Shown here: positions 43,963 through 53,859 of the stretch, piece after piece
Numbering within the stretch: position 1 is the stretch's first letter
Layout of the letters: each line of letters opens with the position of its first letter
Assembly (NCBI GenBank): GCA_036504535.1
Contig: DASXUY010000042.1
Span: forward strand, 1-64,000
Length of the DNA: 64,000 nucleotides
Direction: 5' to 3'
DNA from: JARLGU01 sp036504535
GTDB taxonomy: Bacteria > Armatimonadota > Armatimonadia > Armatimonadales > Capsulimonadaceae
The notes under the pieces: generated by a model
The model's database searches: none
Told to the model about the DNA's origin: nothing
Seen by the model: only the letters and a program-made list of their open reading frames with translations
Made by a program: the position numbers and the translations under genes

Positions 43963-45828
43963 ATGACGTTCAAAAATGCTGAAATCGACACACGGCTCAA
44001 CCGCTGGAATACCGTAAATGGTATTGCCACGGCGCAGTCTGCTGTGACGCATGCGGATGAAGATGCAGTGGCACTTGGGCCTATTGCGACGAGAATCGAG
44101 CAGACAGTCCAAGTGGATGCAGACACTTCGTACGTAGTAACGGCCTGGGTAAGAAGCGGCTCGGGATCTGAGCAGGTCTGTGTCGGGGTTCGATGTGGCG
44201 ACGGCGGTGTTCGCGAAACTGCGAGCGCGCTTGTTACCTTTAACCAGGTGCGGTTGCCCTTTTGCACTACTAAAGGTGAGACCGAGGTCGTAGTATACGT
44301 CGTAAAAACGGGTGGTGACGGGATTGCGTATGCTAGCGAACTTAGTATCGAGTGCGTTGGAAAAGGCGAAAGAGATAGGACCGGTACGTACAACAGCATC
44401 CTCCAACTCCCTGCCCGCAACCCAGTCTCCGACCTCGGAGTTATGCAGCAATCCAATGACCAGTTACAGTGGCTGCACGACGCTAAGTTTGGCATGTTCA
44501 TCCACTGGGGGCTCTATGCGGGGCCAGCGAAAGGCGAGTGGCACCAGCACACGTCCAGCGTGCCTACCGATGAGTACGCCAGACTGGCCACCCCCGAAAG
44601 CGGTGACGAATATTTCGCGGCAGACCAGTTTGATCCGGCACAGTGGGCCGAAGTGGCCAAGGCGGCGGGCATGCGCTGGATGTGCCTGACCGCGAGGCAC
44701 CACGATGGATACAGCCTGTTCGATAACCCGCACCCGAACGCGTTCACGAGCGTCCAATCGCACAATAGAGACTTCATCGCAGAATATGTTCAGGCGACTC
44801 GCGAATCGGGACTCAAGGTGGGCCTCTACTTCTCGCCGTTAAGTTGGCGGTATCCCGGCTATTACGATGTTACGGGCACAGACTGCCAGCCAAACGTTTT
44901 TGGATATATAACGTCGCCAGACCACAAGGAGAACGCCCGGCTGTGGAAAGAGGAAAACTATGTAGCAGTCCACAAGCTCGTAACGGGGTACGGCCCGATC
45001 GACTACATGTATTGGGACGGCGGATGGCTGGCACAGCAAGATCTCGATGCCGATGCGGCGTACTTCCACGAACCCGGCCTGCATCTGGACCCGAATAACG
45101 AGTGGCAAATCGACGATAAGTACATCGACAGGGACGAGGCTGGCAAGGGACTCGGCATCATGGGAATGACGCGGAAGCATCAGCCTCAGCTCGTATGCAA
45201 CATTCGGTACGGATGGATCGGGGACTTCGACGACGAGGAAGGCAATGCGGCGATTTTCGGCCCAATCAGAAGCGACCGGCTAATTGAGAAGTGCATGACC
45301 ACCCAAAAATCAGGGTGGGGATACATAGCGCAGCAGGTCGAGAGCAATAAAATCCTGACGCGAGATGAGATCATTGAGCACCTCGCCAATGCAATCGTAC
45401 GCAACATGTTTGTGCTTCTTAATGTTGGACCGGACCGCCATGGCCGAATCCCGCCCAACATTGAGGCCACCTTGCGGCAGGTCGGCGACTGGCTCGCGAG
45501 AACCAGCGACGCGGTTTACGGCACGCATGGAGGGCCGTGGCAACCCTGCGACGGGCAATATGGCTTCTGCTTCAATTCGAACACCGTGTTCATCCATCTT
45601 TTCAACAACTTTGCAGGGACGACGTTTACGGTGCCACCCATCGGCCAGCTATCGCCCACTCGCGCTTATGATGTGTTCTCGGGGCAAACACTAGACATGA
45701 CGCTCAACGCGGACCGAACTGTGACTATCACCGAGATCGACCGCGAAACGAACCCGGTAGACAGCATCGTCGCAATCCAGTTCGACGTCGACGTGATGAC
45801 TTTTGCATTGTCAACTAAGGCTAACTAA
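43963..45828 (+). CDS. GH29 alpha-L-fucosidase with N-terminal beta-sandwich
   Basis: A 621-residue protein without signal peptide. Residues about 10-130 form a carbohydrate-binding-like beta domain (TRIEQTVQVDADTSYVVTAW). The GH29 barrel starts at about 165: WLHDAKFGMFIHWGLYAGPA, EWHQH, CLTARHHDGYSLFDN and the nucleophile Asp352 in DYMYWDGGW; MFVLLNVGPDRHGRIP precedes the C-terminal sandwich. It removes alpha-L-fucose with retention. A GGGAGAACAGAAGGG stretch precedes the ATG. A second, divergent GH29 lies 3 kb downstream, so the target glycan probably carries fucose or a close analogue in two contexts. Confidence 0.86.
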   Translation: MTFKNAEIDTRLNRWNTVNGIATAQSAVTHADEDAVALGPIATRIEQTVQVDADTSYVVTAWVRSGSGSEQVCVGVRCGDGGVRETASALVTFNQVRLPFCTTKGETEVVVYVVKTGGDGIAYASELSIECVGKGERDRTGTYNSILQLPARNPVSDLGVMQQSNDQLQWLHDAKFGMFIHWGLYAGPAKGEWHQHTSSVPTDEYARLATPESGDEYFAADQFDPAQWAEVAKAAGMRWMCLTARHHDGYSLFDNPHPNAFTSVQSHNRDFIAEYVQATRESGLKVGLYFSPLSWRYPGYYDVTGTDCQPNVFGYITSPDHKENARLWKEENYVAVHKLVTGYGPIDYMYWDGGWLAQQDLDADAAYFHEPGLHLDPNNEWQIDDKYIDRDEAGKGLGIMGMTRKHQPQLVCNIRYGWIGDFDDEEGNAAIFGPIRSDRLIEKCMTTQKSGWGYIAQQVESNKILTRDEIIEHLANAIVRNMFVLLNVGPDRHGRIPPNIEATLRQVGDWLARTSDAVYGTHGGPWQPCDGQYGFCFNSNTVFIHLFNNFAGTTFTVPPIGQLSPTRAYDVFSGQTLDMTLNADRTVTITEIDRETNPVDSIVAIQFDVDVMTFALSTKAN

Positions 45829-45885
45829 TAAACGACAACCTCAGTCCCGCAACTGCGGTGGCTGTTATTCAATGGAGAAACGTAT

Positions 45886-47934
45886 ATGACCGCAACTACC
45901 CTGCTACTGGGCCTTCGCCGCATCGCTTCAGTCGCATTGATCGCGCTTGGGCTTACATTTGCCGCAGGGCCGGCCCCCGCCGACAAACCGTTCGTTCATC
46001 CCGGCGGACTGCAGACCATGGCAGACCTCAATCGCATGAAGGCGAAGGTTGCGGCGGGGGAGCACCCGTGGATCGATAGCTGGAACGAGCTGTGCAAGAA
46101 CGGCAAGGCGCAGTCCACCTACGTCGCGCGTCCTCGCACCAACATGGACGCGAGCCGCCAGGGCGCATCGGCGGATGCCAACGCTGCGTACTTTAACACG
46201 ATCCGCTGGTACGTTTCCGGTGACAAGCAATATGCCGACTGCGCTGTCCGCATCTGCAACGCGTGGGCCTCGACAATCAATACGGTCGATCACAGCTGGG
46301 AAGGCGGACTGATGGGCATCCCGGCCTATGAGTTCGCGGTCGTCGGCGAATTGCTTAGGGTCTATCCGGCCTGGGCGCCCGAAGACTTCGCCAAGTTCAA
46401 AACGATGATGTCGACCTACATCTACCCGTCGTGCCATGAGTTTCTGGTGCGCCACGACGATGAGCCGATCACGCACTACTGGGCCAACTGGGACTTATGC
46501 AACATGATCGCCATCGAGGCTATTGGTGTGCTGTGCGATGACCGCGCGAAGTACGACGAGGCAATCGAGTACTTCAAGAACGGAGCAGGCAACGGCAGCA
46601 TCAAGCATGCGATCCCGTTCGTGTACCCTGGCGGGCTGGCCCAATGGCAGGAGAGCGGACGCGACCAGGAGCACACTCAGCTTGGCCTCGGAATGATGGC
46701 CATGTTCTGCCAGATCGCGTACAACCAGGGGCTCGATCTGTACGCGTACGACGACAACCGGCTCATGAAGGCCGCCGAATACGTCGCCCGCTACAATCTG
46801 CAGGAGGCCGTTCCGTACACCCCTTACAACAACGAAGACCACGTCAACCAGTACTGGATCTCAGGCGGGGCGGGACGGATGCAGCGACCGATCTGGGAGT
46901 TGCTCTACAACCATTACTGCGTGATCAAAGGGCTCAAATCCCCGAGCTTGACCGAGTTCGCTGCATTGTACCGGCCCGAAGGCATGCAGCACGACGACAA
47001 CTTCGGTTTCGGCACCCTCATCTATACGCTCGACGCCAAGAAGTCGCCCTATCCACCTGCGTCAGTACCGCCGGTTCCGACCAAGCTGACGACGGACGCA
47101 GGCTTGGGCGGTATCTCCCTCAAATGGTCGCCGTGCAAGATGGCAGACGGCTACATCATTTCGCGGGCCACGTCGCCTGACGGGCCATTCACCGAGCTTG
47201 CCAACAATCGGGGAACCGATCCTTCCTTCTGGGACGGAAAGGTAGATGCCGGAACAACCTACTACTACCGAGTAGCGTCACGCAACGCGACCGGCGCGTC
47301 CGATGTTTCGGCAGTAGCGAACGCGACGGCGGTGGCGGGCATGGTAGACGGCTTGCCGGAAGGCTGGAGCCAGGCCGATATCGGGGACTGTGCGGTTAAG
47401 GGCACGGCGAGCCACGCGGATGTTCACGGGGGAACCATCGGCATGACCGGCTCCGGGTTCGACGGTATCGGGGTCGACAGTTGTATTAACGACGGCTGCT
47501 CGCTTGTTTACAAGAAAGCAACAGGGGACTTCACGTTCACCGCGAACCGCACAGCGAGATGGGGCCAGGGACGCTGGCCCTCGCGCAACGGCCTGATGAT
47601 CCGCGAGACGTTGGGCAAAGACTCGAAGGCGGTCGCGCTTGTCACCGGCGACCTTGGCGGCCGCGAGACGCGATTTGGCGGCAGATCATACCGCATGGGT
47701 TGGTTCCAATGGCAATACGGCACAGGCTACTCTTGGGGCTGGTTGCGGATCAAGCGCACGGGCGATCAATTCACAGCCTATCAGTCGTCCGACGGTGTCG
47801 TGTGGTTCCAGGTAGGAACGCCGATCACCGTGAGAATGGCCGATGAAGTATTTGTCGGTTTGGCGGTGAGTTCGGACAGCGACAAGGTCAACAATGCCAC
47901 GTTCGAACGAATCAGCATCGTGCCGGGAAAGTAG
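45886..47934 (+). CDS. Secreted alginate-lyase-fold polysaccharide lyase with FN3-like and DUF1349-like domains
   Basis: A 682-residue exported protein with a signal peptide (cleavage near PAPADK). The lyase domain (about 30-385) is a paralogue of the 39440 product: HPGGLQ, ANAAYFNTIRWYVSGDKQYA, HYWANWDLCNM (His197) and QWQESGRDQEHTQLG (from 253). An FN3-like region is at about 395-485 (GYIISRATSPDGPF). The last 170 residues (ATGDFTFTANRT; RNGLMIRET; WGWLRIKRTGDQFTAYQSSD) are a DUF1349-type concanavalin-like module rather than the LamG of the paralogue. The two lyases thus share a catalytic core but carry different binding modules. Confidence 0.8.
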   Translation: MTATTLLLGLRRIASVALIALGLTFAAGPAPADKPFVHPGGLQTMADLNRMKAKVAAGEHPWIDSWNELCKNGKAQSTYVARPRTNMDASRQGASADANAAYFNTIRWYVSGDKQYADCAVRICNAWASTINTVDHSWEGGLMGIPAYEFAVVGELLRVYPAWAPEDFAKFKTMMSTYIYPSCHEFLVRHDDEPITHYWANWDLCNMIAIEAIGVLCDDRAKYDEAIEYFKNGAGNGSIKHAIPFVYPGGLAQWQESGRDQEHTQLGLGMMAMFCQIAYNQGLDLYAYDDNRLMKAAEYVARYNLQEAVPYTPYNNEDHVNQYWISGGAGRMQRPIWELLYNHYCVIKGLKSPSLTEFAALYRPEGMQHDDNFGFGTLIYTLDAKKSPYPPASVPPVPTKLTTDAGLGGISLKWSPCKMADGYIISRATSPDGPFTELANNRGTDPSFWDGKVDAGTTYYYRVASRNATGASDVSAVANATAVAGMVDGLPEGWSQADIGDCAVKGTASHADVHGGTIGMTGSGFDGIGVDSCINDGCSLVYKKATGDFTFTANRTARWGQGRWPSRNGLMIRETLGKDSKAVALVTGDLGGRETRFGGRSYRMGWFQWQYGTGYSWGWLRIKRTGDQFTAYQSSDGVVWFQVGTPITVRMADEVFVGLAVSSDSDKVNNATFERISIVPGK

Positions 47935-47976
47935 CGACGGCTGCGTGCAGCGTGCGATAACCACGGGAGATACAAC

Positions 47977-48948
47977 TTGAACAGCTACACGATAGAAACC
48001 TTGACGCCACCTAGCAAACTGGCCGCCAAACCCTTGTTTCGTGATCCGGTGTACGACGGGGCCGCCGACCCCGTCGTCGTCTGGAACCGGGGTGAGCAGA
48101 AATGGTTCATGTTCTACACGAACCGGCGCGCAACCATGACGGACCTGCCCGGCGTTTCGTGGGTCTATGGTTCACCCATCGGCATCGCTGAGTCGAATGA
48201 CGGCGGAGCAACATGGAGCTATCGCGGAACGGCGAACATTGACTACGGTGAGGGCGAGTATACGTTCTGGGCACCTGATGTCGTCTATCACGACGGCGTC
48301 TACCATATGTTTCTGACGCTCGTGCCGGGTGTCTATACTACCTGGGCCGGGGAGGGTCGTATCGATCATCTCACTAGCGCGGATCTTCTGACGTGGGAGT
48401 ATCGGTCAACGCTGTCGCTCGCGGCTCCGAAAGTCATCGATGCGTCGGTACTTCGGCTCCCCGACGGAAGCTGGCGCCTCTATTACAACAACGAGGTCGA
48501 TCACAAGTCCGTTTACTACGCCGACAGCGCGGACCTCTTCACCTGGCGCGAGCGCGGCAAGGTTCTCGGCAATCGGGCAGGTGAGGGTCCAAAGGCATTT
48601 TGGTGGCGTGACCGCTACTGGATGATCGTCGACCATTGGTGCGGGCTTGGTGTCTACCACTCGACCGATACGCTGAACTGGACACCGCAGGCGAATCGCA
48701 TCGTCGAAACGCCGGGCCATGGACCCGATGACGAAGTGAACGGCCTCCATGCCGATGTGGTTGTCAGCGACGACCGAGCGTACCTGTTCTACTTCACCCA
48801 TCCCGGACGAAAGGGCGCCGATTCGGAGAAGGATGGTTACGATCAGCGACGCAGCTCCATACAGGTAGTCGAGTTGCACATCGTGGACGGGCAGATCGTG
48901 GCACATCGTGATGAGCCTACCTATATCGCGCTGCTGCCACCAGAGTAG
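47977..48948 (+). CDS. GH43/GH117-like five-bladed propeller glycosidase
   Basis: A 323-residue protein without signal peptide. Blade motifs are GAADPVVVWNRGEQKWFMFY (with a possible base Asp), YTFWAPDVVYHDGVYHMFL, KVIDASVLRLPDGSWRLYY, EGPKAFWWRDRYWMIVDHW and GLHADVVVSDDRAYLFY. These suit clan GH-F or the GH117/GH130-like propellers; subfamily and substrate are open. The start is a TTG, supported by CGGGAGA 6 bases upstream and lack of an in-frame ATG nearby. Confidence 0.7.
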   Translation: MNSYTIETLTPPSKLAAKPLFRDPVYDGAADPVVVWNRGEQKWFMFYTNRRATMTDLPGVSWVYGSPIGIAESNDGGATWSYRGTANIDYGEGEYTFWAPDVVYHDGVYHMFLTLVPGVYTTWAGEGRIDHLTSADLLTWEYRSTLSLAAPKVIDASVLRLPDGSWRLYYNNEVDHKSVYYADSADLFTWRERGKVLGNRAGEGPKAFWWRDRYWMIVDHWCGLGVYHSTDTLNWTPQANRIVETPGHGPDDEVNGLHADVVVSDDRAYLFYFTHPGRKGADSEKDGYDQRRSSIQVVELHIVDGQIVAHRDEPTYIALLPPE

Positions 48949-49007
48949 ATCGAACCTATTGCGCAGTTCGTTGCGCTCGTTTTCATTTCACACACCAGGA
49001 ACCTTGA

Positions 49008-50768
49008 ATGAGAGAGTCGACAATTCAGCAAACACGAATAGGCTTAGGAGACGGACGTGGAGTTTCCGCTGCGGCACCGATGGACTTACCGCCACTACCG
49101 CCGATACCCGCAATACCGGAGCCAGCCGCCATCGACAGCGTTCCTATCGATGACATAGACAGCGGGCCGGAAATTAAGCTAGACCTTCCGATCGCTCCTG
49201 GGCCCTTCGAGCCCACTTGGGCGTCAATTGAGGCCAACTACACGGGGGTGCCCGATTGGCTTCGCGACGCCAAGTTTGGCATCTGGGTTCACTTTGGCCC
49301 TCAAGCCGCTGGCGAGAGTGGCGACTGGTATGCGCGCAAGCTGTACGTGCCAGGAACGTCGGCATACGATAACCACTTGGCGCGGTACGGACACCCCTCG
49401 GAGTTCGGCTACAAAGAGGTACTCCGTGACTGGGATCCGACTGCGCTCGATCCGAGTGCTCTGACCAAGATATATCAGGACGCTGGGGCTCGCTTCCTGG
49501 TCATCCAAGGAGTGCATCACGACCAGTTCGACCTCTGGAACTCACGTTACCAGCCGTGGAACTCCGTTCGTATGGGGCCAAAGCGCGACATCCTGGCCGA
49601 ATGGGTCACTGCGGCACGGTCTGCTGGAATGCGATATGGCGTCACGTTTCACCACGAGTACAGTTGGTGGTGGTGGCAAACGGCATTCATGGCCGAAAAG
49701 ACTGGCCCGAACGCAGGGGTGCCGTACGATGGCCACTTGACGATCGCCGACGGGCAGGGGAAATGGTGGGAAGGTCTGGACCCGCGCATGCTGTACGGTG
49801 TGGATATTCGCGAGTATCAGGGCGTGGAGGCCGCTGCGGTATCGCCCTGGAGCCCGCCCAAGCCGGGCTTGTTCGCCCGCCACGCAGCATATGCGAAATG
49901 GTACGCCACATGGTGGGCGTTGCGCATGATGGATGTCGTTCACAACTACGATCCGGACTTTATCTACACTGATGGCACCAGTACGCAACCATTCAGCGGC
50001 GATGGCACCGGGGTGGGCCTCAAAGCCGACGCCATGCAGCGGGTCATCGCCGACTACTACAACCGTACGCTTGCGCGTCGCGGAAAGCTTGACGTGTTCA
50101 GCATCGTGAAGTTTCGCCCAGCTACCAATGGAACGGTCAATACGAAGGAATTTGGCATTCCGCGCGACATCAAGACGGATCAGCCGTGGATCGGTGAGGC
50201 GCAGGTCGGCGATTGGTTCTACCGACCAGGATTCGATTACCCGGCAGCGTCGGTGATTCGCTATATCATCGAAGCGGCGGCCCGAGACGGCGGTGCAGCG
50301 ATATGTGTCTGCCTCCGGCCGGACGGCACATTGGACGATGGCAGCATGAGCATGCTTCGCGAAGTTGGCGCGTGGATGCGGACGAACGGCGAGGCTATAT
50401 ATGGCAGTCGTGCCTGGTCGATCCCGGGCGAGGGCCAGACCGACGCCGATGGTAACCAGCTGATGATCCCTGGCGGAGCAATCCGGGCTATTCAGGCTGA
50501 GGTGCCGTTTGACACGACTGACTTCCGATTCACGGTGGCTGCTGACGGGCAGTTGTTCGCGATATGTATGGCGGTTCCGCAGCCCGGCGAGCTTGTTACG
50601 ATTAAGTCGCTAGGTTCATCGGTCGGTCGATTTGGTAAGCCAGTAGATTCAGTTCGGCTGCTTGGAGCAGGCGGCCACAAACTCCACTGGATACAAAGGC
50701 CAGAAGGTCTGCAAATCACGTGCCCCAAAGCGCCGAGCTCGACGGCTGTGACATTCGAGATTCGATAG
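49008..50768 (+). CDS. Divergent GH29-like alpha-L-fucosidase
   Basis: A 586-residue protein. The barrel begins at about residue 80: WLRDAKFGIWVHFGPQAAG, LVIQGVHHDQFDLWNS, YGVTFHHEYSWWWWQ, and a nucleophile candidate Asp322 in DFIYTDGTST. The motifs depart from the first GH29 (VHHD for ARHHD, YTDG for YWDG), suggesting another subfamily or sugar. The N-terminal 60 residues are Pro-rich with no signal (LPPLPPIPAIPEPAA) and may be a flexible tail; the start has AGGA 9 bases upstream. It is separated from the preceding propeller gene by 59 bp. Confidence 0.8.
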   Translation: MRESTIQQTRIGLGDGRGVSAAAPMDLPPLPPIPAIPEPAAIDSVPIDDIDSGPEIKLDLPIAPGPFEPTWASIEANYTGVPDWLRDAKFGIWVHFGPQAAGESGDWYARKLYVPGTSAYDNHLARYGHPSEFGYKEVLRDWDPTALDPSALTKIYQDAGARFLVIQGVHHDQFDLWNSRYQPWNSVRMGPKRDILAEWVTAARSAGMRYGVTFHHEYSWWWWQTAFMAEKTGPNAGVPYDGHLTIADGQGKWWEGLDPRMLYGVDIREYQGVEAAAVSPWSPPKPGLFARHAAYAKWYATWWALRMMDVVHNYDPDFIYTDGTSTQPFSGDGTGVGLKADAMQRVIADYYNRTLARRGKLDVFSIVKFRPATNGTVNTKEFGIPRDIKTDQPWIGEAQVGDWFYRPGFDYPAASVIRYIIEAAARDGGAAICVCLRPDGTLDDGSMSMLREVGAWMRTNGEAIYGSRAWSIPGEGQTDADGNQLMIPGGAIRAIQAEVPFDTTDFRFTVAADGQLFAICMAVPQPGELVTIKSLGSSVGRFGKPVDSVRLLGAGGHKLHWIQRPEGLQITCPKAPSSTAVTFEIR

Positions 50769-50793
50769 AGACGAGTTAAGGTGGCAACCAACA

Positions 50794-52443
50794 ATGAAAA
50801 TCAAGTTAATGGTTTGCATATTCGCTATAGCCCTAGCAGCAATCGCACTCATCGCGTGCCCTAACGCGAACGCGGGACTCTGGCAGTATTCGGTGCCCGT
50901 TGACTCTATCGTCAGTGGCGAAATCCACGACCACCCCTCAGCCTATCTGTGGATACCTCCGAAGTGCAAGCACGTACGCGCGGTGATTGTTGCGCAGCAC
51001 AATCTGCTTGAAGAGAGCGTCCTTCTGAACCCCCGGTTTCGAGATGAAATGGCGAAGTTGGACATCGCGGAGGTATGGACCATGCCGCCGTTCGACTTCG
51101 TGTTCGACTGGCACAAAGGAGCTGGGGAAGCGTTCGACGCCATGATGAAATCGCTGGCGGACACATCGGGCTACGACGAGCTCGCTACCGCGCCGGTCGT
51201 GCCGCTGGGCCATTCCGCCGCTGCCAGCTACCCCTGGAATTTCGCCGCCTGGTCGCCAACTCGGACCCTTGCCGTGATCTCGCTCCATGGCGATACACCG
51301 CGCAGCAATATGACTGGGAGCGGTCGGCCAAATCCAGACTGGGGTTCGAATAACATCGATGGCGTCCCGGGGCTATTTGTTATGGGACAGTACGAATGGA
51401 TCGACAAGCGCACCCAGCCTGGTCTTGACTATGTCGCGCAGCATCCGGGTACTCCGCTCGCTATGCTTCCCGATATTGGGCACGGTCATTTCGACACGTC
51501 CGACGAGCAAGTCACGTTTCTGGCCCTGTTCTTGCGTAAGGCTGTACAGTTCCGACTCCCAGCAAGCGCGCCGGTCGACAAGGCTGCCGCGCTGAAAGCC
51601 GTCGACCCGACTCAAGGTTGGCTGGTTGACCGGTGGTCTCCCCAAACAGGCCGCAGATTTCCTTCCGCTCCCTACGGAGCCTACGCAGGTGACCGGCAGA
51701 ATGCGTTCTGGTGCTTCGACCGAGAAATGGCTATGGCTACCGAACGCTACGGGGCAGGTCGTGTGCTTAGCGACGGTCGCTCCATCGTCTACATTCAGGG
51801 CGGCAGAGTACTCGGGACATCTGCGGGCGCTGCGGGCGGAATGCCCCGACCCAAGCTCGAAATGGAAGCTGACGGAAGAACATTCCACTTTTCGGCGTTT
51901 GCCGTTGACGGCGTCGTCGCTCCTGGAACAGAGTGGACTGACGCCGAAGCGAAATCCGTGAACGCGAAGCCTCTTCGCCCACGAGTGTTGTGCGGACCCA
52001 TTGCGAAAGCTGGCAATGACACGTACCGTTTGGAGTTCGACCAGTCGGGCTTTAAGAGTGCCTATCGTTCATACAACGTCTTCATCTCAACAATGATCCC
52101 GGCGAACGAACAAGCTATGGTGAAGTCGCAACCTGCTGGCATATTCGTCCGGCGCAATACCGATGGGGCCGACAACATCATCACGTTCCAGCCGATTAGC
52201 GACACGTCTAGTCAAAAGCCCTTCAAGCTGATCGCTACTGCGTCATCTGGCCTGCCTGTTGCGTACTACGTCGACTCCGGTCCTGCCGTTGTTGACGGCG
52301 ATACGCTCAAGTTTACGTCAATTCCAGCTCGATCCAAGTATCCAGTCGTTGTGAAGGTTGTCGCATGGCAGTGGGGTCGGTCCTCCGCGCCAGCGGTAAA
52401 TTCAGCCGAGCCAGTTACGGTTACGTTCTACATAAGGAAGTAG
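50794..52443 (+). CDS. Secreted alpha/beta hydrolase (esterase-like)
   Basis: A 549-residue exported protein with signal peptide (MKIKLMVCIFAIALAAIALI, cleavage near ANAGL). The first 260 residues are an alpha/beta hydrolase: nucleophile elbow PLGHSAAASYPW and a late His in DIGHGHFDTSD. The second half is beta-rich (about 340-545), possibly a binding or lid module. In a glycan cluster, removal of acetyl or other ester groups from the polysaccharide is likely but not proven. It starts 25 bp after the GH29-like gene. Confidence 0.7.
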   Translation: MKIKLMVCIFAIALAAIALIACPNANAGLWQYSVPVDSIVSGEIHDHPSAYLWIPPKCKHVRAVIVAQHNLLEESVLLNPRFRDEMAKLDIAEVWTMPPFDFVFDWHKGAGEAFDAMMKSLADTSGYDELATAPVVPLGHSAAASYPWNFAAWSPTRTLAVISLHGDTPRSNMTGSGRPNPDWGSNNIDGVPGLFVMGQYEWIDKRTQPGLDYVAQHPGTPLAMLPDIGHGHFDTSDEQVTFLALFLRKAVQFRLPASAPVDKAAALKAVDPTQGWLVDRWSPQTGRRFPSAPYGAYAGDRQNAFWCFDREMAMATERYGAGRVLSDGRSIVYIQGGRVLGTSAGAAGGMPRPKLEMEADGRTFHFSAFAVDGVVAPGTEWTDAEAKSVNAKPLRPRVLCGPIAKAGNDTYRLEFDQSGFKSAYRSYNVFISTMIPANEQAMVKSQPAGIFVRRNTDGADNIITFQPISDTSSQKPFKLIATASSGLPVAYYVDSGPAVVDGDTLKFTSIPARSKYPVVVKVVAWQWGRSSAPAVNSAEPVTVTFYIRK

Positions 52444-52704
52444 GGTGTCGTTGACGACGACGCTGGTATTCGCTCTTTTCACGGCTCTCGATCCGCAAAT
52501 AGACTACGTATTCCATAGTCATGAAAGAGCCGCCCTCACCTGCGAACCAGGTGCGGACTGGCGACGGCTCAGTGACCGTGGTACAATTGAAGGGTACACG
52601 CCACAAGCTTACAAGCCGCCCTGCGCCGTATACGGGCACCTTGCTGCTGGAAATCGCCTGCTCCCCGCGGGTAGATATTGGCCGTGATTTGGAGAAAGTT
52701 TACA

Positions 52705-53670
52705 ATGTCACATTTCCCCCTCAGGCGCCGCATAGTCGCGCCGTTTGCGTGCTTTCTGCTCCTCGCCGCGTCCCTCCTGACCGCCCGTGCCGAGGACTCC
52801 GTCAAGACGCTCCGACTTCTCACCGTGGGCAATAGCTTTGCCGAGAACGCAGGCCACTATATGGCCGGGATAGCGTCGGCTGCCGGTTACAATCTGGTGC
52901 TTTACCGCGCCAATATCGGCGGTGCATCAATGGAACGTCACTGGACACACGTCGCGCTCCACGAAAAGCAGGCTGACGATCCCAAAGGGACGCCATTCAT
53001 CAATCCGGCGACGAAGAAGAAAGAATGGGGGCTAAAAGAAGCGCTTGAGTCCGCGCCGTGGGATTACGTAACGATACAGCAGGCCAGTATCAACAGCTTC
53101 GACTCCAAATCATACCAACCGTTTGCCAAAAATCTGTACGACTTTATCAAGCAGCATTCACCGAAGGCCGAGGTGCTTGTTTACGAAACCTGGCCCTACC
53201 GCGTCGACGATCCCCTTTTTGCCAAGGGAACGGAATCCTCCGACGGCATGTATACCAAACTTGCTACGGCATACCGTGGCGTCGCTAAGGATCTCGGGGC
53301 AAGAATTATCCCCGTGGGCGACGCGTTTCACCTCGCTGGGACCGATCCGAAGTTCACATTCGTCGTCGACAAAACGTTCGCCGCTGCTACCGCAGTCTAC
53401 CCAGCACTACCCGACCAGACGTATTCGCTTAATGTTGGATGGTGGTGGAAAAAGAACTCCACAGGCGACTACAAGCTACAGTTCGACGGCCACCATGCCA
53501 ACAGTAACGGTGAGTATCTGGCAGGGCTTGTGTTTGTTGAGCGCCTCACCGGCAAGAGCGTCGTTGGCAATTCGTTCGTTCCGCCTGGCATGAAGCCCGA
53601 GATCGCAAAGGCGCTACAGGGCTACGCCCACCAAGCGGTACAGAATATTGTCTCCGAAACTCATCAGTAG
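52705..53670 (+). CDS. Secreted SGNH-type hydrolase (DUF4886-like)
   Basis: A 321-residue exported protein with a signal peptide (FACFLLLAASLLTARAED). SGNH blocks are visible: LLTVGNSFAENAGHYM (catalytic Ser), ANIGGASMERHW (Gly), DYVTIQQASINSFD (Asn/Gln region) and DGHHANSNGEYLAG (Asp-His). The DUF4886 group holds putative carbohydrate esterases. The start at 52705 follows TTTGGAGAAAG; the longer frame lacks this. A 261-bp gap with no gene precedes it, so it may have its own promoter. It ends the glycan cluster. Confidence 0.78.
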   Translation: MSHFPLRRRIVAPFACFLLLAASLLTARAEDSVKTLRLLTVGNSFAENAGHYMAGIASAAGYNLVLYRANIGGASMERHWTHVALHEKQADDPKGTPFINPATKKKEWGLKEALESAPWDYVTIQQASINSFDSKSYQPFAKNLYDFIKQHSPKAEVLVYETWPYRVDDPLFAKGTESSDGMYTKLATAYRGVAKDLGARIIPVGDAFHLAGTDPKFTFVVDKTFAAATAVYPALPDQTYSLNVGWWWKKNSTGDYKLQFDGHHANSNGEYLAGLVFVERLTGKSVVGNSFVPPGMKPEIAKALQGYAHQAVQNIVSETHQ

Positions 53671-53779
53671 GGTGGCTACGGATCTGCTAGGTTAAGGATC
53701 TTTGCCCCATTGCGGTCTGAACATGGTCGCCGCTTCGTATCCGGATTGATATGATGCGGCGGCCTAAACTTTTGGCGTA

Positions 53780-53798
53780 ATATTTGAGGGGAACAGCT
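53780..53798. repeat. Target-site duplication, left copy (19 bp)
   Basis: ATATTTGAGGGGAACAGCT directly abuts the left end of the insertion sequence; identical to 55529-55547. Confidence 0.85.
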
Positions 53799-53859
53799 GT
53801 TCCTGCTCAGCGACTATGTCCGCTAATTGTCCAGCGACTTTGTCCATTTCGAGATTCGT

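Noticed and set aside
43008..43982. 324-codon plus-strand frame across the permease 3' end and start of GH29
   Set aside because: Out-of-frame shadow of the DUF6785-like gene with an Arg-rich product.
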